A stretch of 8,069 nucleotides of DNA, taken from positions 1 to 8,069 of the forward strand of contig JADFYS010000085.1 of NCBI GenBank assembly GCA_015232955.1. The letters are read 5' to 3'. A program made the position numbers and the translations under genes. Shown piece by piece: positions 6,653 to 8,069 of the stretch; position 1 is the stretch's first letter; each line of letters begins with the position of its first letter. This stretch comes from Gammaproteobacteria bacterium. Lineage in GTDB: Bacteria; Pseudomonadota; Gammaproteobacteria; Thiohalomonadales; Thiohalomonadaceae. The notes under the pieces were generated by a model. It was given only the letters and a program-made list of their open reading frames with translations. It was not told the origin of the DNA and ran no database searches.

Positions 6653-7610
6653 CGCTCTCCCCGCTCTGCAGCCAACACTTTTGCCACCATCGGAGCAGAC
6701 GCTGCTCCACCACTACATAAATCCCCTGCGGCAGAAAGATCATCGTCAACATCAGGATGGCACCGAAGATCATCACCTCGTAATCTTCAAACACTACCAG
6801 AAGTTCCGGGAGAAAGGTGATGACGATGGCGCCAAAGATGGCACCATAGGTTGAGGCGAGTCCACCGAGTACCACCATAGTGACCAACTCAATCGAAAAG
6901 AAGAAGCTAAATGATCCGGGACTGACAAACGACTGCTGATGGGCAAAGAGTGAACCCGCCGCCGCTGCGATTACTGCCGAGGTTACAAAAATAGTACTCT
7001 TGGTGGCGGTGGTATTGATCCCCATAGTCTCGGCGGCAAACTCCGAGGTATGCAGCGCACGCAGTGCTCGTCCCATACGAGAGTGGATAAGGTTGAGATT
7101 GAGCCAGAGCACCAGGAGTACCGCCGCCATCATCACCCCATACCAGCGTAGATCACTATCGATCTCCCAACCAAAAAGGGCGAGCACCGGAATATCACTC
7201 AGACCGTCAGGCCCCCCTGTGTACTCCCCCGCCTGTACCAGAATGATATTGACAATAATCCCGAATCCAAGGGTCGCCATAGCCAGATAGTGTCCCTTCA
7301 GACGCAGGATCGGACGCGAGATAAGATAGGCAACCACCGCGGTAAAGATCAGCCCAAAGAGCATCGCCAGCAGCGGTGGCCAATCCCAGCGCGTGGTGAG
7401 CAGGGCGGAGGCGTAGGCGCCCATTCCAAAAAAGGCGGCATGTCCCAAGGAGATCTGCCCCGCATATCCCATCAGCAGGTTAAGGCTCATCGCCAATATC
7501 GCATGGACCGCCGCAGTAACACCCACCACAGTCACATAGTAGTTATCGGGAAAGATAAAGGGTAACGCGACCAGCAGCAGCGTCAGCAGGTAGAGACCGC
7601 GCAGTCGCAT
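6639..7610 (-). CDS. livM: Branched-chain amino acid type ABC transporter, permease LivM
   Basis: This is one of two inner-membrane permeases forming the translocation path. The 323 residues contain about eight to nine hydrophobic segments (roughly 5-20, 24-46, 50-72, 78-98, 108-126, 155-173, 205-222, 236-276 and 278-300). Family motifs are present: GYAGQISLGHAAFFGMGAY (48-66), LKGHYLAM (104-111), TGGPDGL (131-137), the cytoplasmic coupling loop RMGRALRALHTSEF...MGIN (178-199), and FLPQGI near the end (292-297). Length is like most LivM homologues outside enterics, which have a longer N terminus. Start is ATG at 7610, 3 bp after the livH stop. The tail beyond 305 is hydrophilic with several Trp and overlaps livG. 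Confidence 0.95.
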   Translation of the reverse strand: MRLRGLYLLTLLLVALPFIFPDNYYVTVVGVTAAVHAILAMSLNLLMGYAGQISLGHAAFFGMGAYASALLTTRWDWPPLLAMLFGLIFTAVVAYLISRPILRLKGHYLAMATLGFGIIVNIILVQAGEYTGGPDGLSDIPVLALFGWEIDSDLRWYGVMMAAVLLVLWLNLNLIHSRMGRALRALHTSEFAAETMGINTTATKSTIFVTSAVIAAAAGSLFAHQQSFVSPGSFSFFFSIELVTMVVLGGLASTYGAIFGAIVITFLPELLVVFEDYEVMIFGAILMLTMIFLPQGIYVVVEQRLLRWWQKCWLQSGESGGAT

Positions 7611-7613
7611 CTG

Positions 7614-8069
7614 CTATACCCGCTCCGCGCTGGCCTTACCAAAGAGGCCACTGGGACGAAAGAAGAGCACCAGCAGCAGGATAAAAAAGCCGATGGCATC
7701 CTTATAGCCCGAGGAGATAAAACCGGCAGAGAGCGACTCGATAAGTCCGAGAAGGATCCCTCCCGCCACCGCCCCCATCGGATTTCCCATCCCACCGAGA
7801 ATCGCCGCCGAGAAGCCCTTAAGCCCCAGCATCACCCCGGCATCAAACGAGGTGTAGGCGATGGGGGCGATTAAGATCCCCGCCACCGCACCGAGAAAGG
7901 CGGAGAGTGCATAGGCGACGAGCATCATCAGACCGACATTGATCCCCATCAACGCCGCAGCGTTACGGTTATAGGAGCAGGCGAGGATCGCCTTGCCGTT
8001 ACGAGTGTGTTGAAAGAAGTAGTGGACCACCACCACCAGCAGCAGCGCCCCGCCCATTACCACCAGATT
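7614..8069 (-). CDS. livH: Branched-chain amino acid type ABC transporter, permease LivH (partial, 5' end outside window)
   Basis: This is the C-terminal 151 residues of the partner permease. The frame is open through the right edge (reading N-L before the GTG at 8063, which is an internal Val codon and not the start). Typical LivH features are a hydrophobic helix at the edge, a coupling loop HTRNGKAILACSYNRNAAALMGIN, then LKGFSAAILGGMGNPMGAVAGG in the conserved glycine-rich region, and a FFRPSGLFG ending found in most LivH proteins. Stop is TAG at 7616-7614. About half the protein (N-terminal helices) lies outside. The binding protein gene (livJ/livK type) is expected upstream of it but is not visible. 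Confidence 0.93.
   Translation of the reverse strand, partial: NLVVMGGALLLVVVVHYFFQHTRNGKAILACSYNRNAAALMGINVGLMMLVAYALSAFLGAVAGILIAPIAYTSFDAGVMLGLKGFSAAILGGMGNPMGAVAGGILLGLIESLSAGFISSGYKDAIGFFILLLVLFFRPSGLFGKASAERV

Overview
The window (8,069 bases, fairly GC-rich by eye) is almost fully coding, and every gene is on the minus strand. Reading in the direction of transcription (right to left) the order is: livH (5' end cut by the window edge), livM, livG, livF, an AcuB-PaaI fusion gene, a phenylacetate-CoA ligase of the PaaK family, iorA, iorB, and probably the first 28 codons of one more gene that runs off the left edge. I see no tRNA, rRNA, mobile element, CRISPR array or terminator hairpin. 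Gene style and composition suggest a proteobacterium, possibly a gammaproteobacterium able to degrade aromatics anaerobically. That placement is inference and weak.

The right half (5164-8069) is the membrane and ATPase part of a branched-chain amino acid type (HAAT/LIV) ABC importer: two permeases and two ATPases, packed with 3 bp gaps or short overlaps. The periplasmic binding protein is not in the window. After a 15 bp gap that is just a ribosome binding site comes the fusion protein (4030-5148): an AcuB-like half (two CBS domains plus an ACT-like domain) joined to a complete PaaI-type hotdog thioesterase.

A 95 bp AT-rich gap, the longest non-coding stretch, then separates this from paaK (2633-3934), iorA (679-2574) and iorB (78-686). 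The gap holds a perfect 6+6 inverted repeat and a weak promoter-like sequence, so the ligase/oxidoreductase half may also be transcribed on its own.

The enzymes all meet at arylacetyl-CoA. IorAB interconverts arylpyruvates (indolepyruvate, phenylpyruvate) and arylacetyl-CoA with ferredoxin and CO2. PaaK makes phenylacetyl-CoA from phenylacetate, CoA and ATP. PaaI-type thioesterases hydrolyse arylacetyl-CoA. The importer probably supplies an amino acid or aryl acid. The cluster could break down aromatic amino acids, or run backwards to build aromatic amino acids from scavenged aryl acids. The fused CBS/ACT sensor on the thioesterase is the most unusual element, and may let adenylate or amino acid levels control hydrolysis of the shared thioester.
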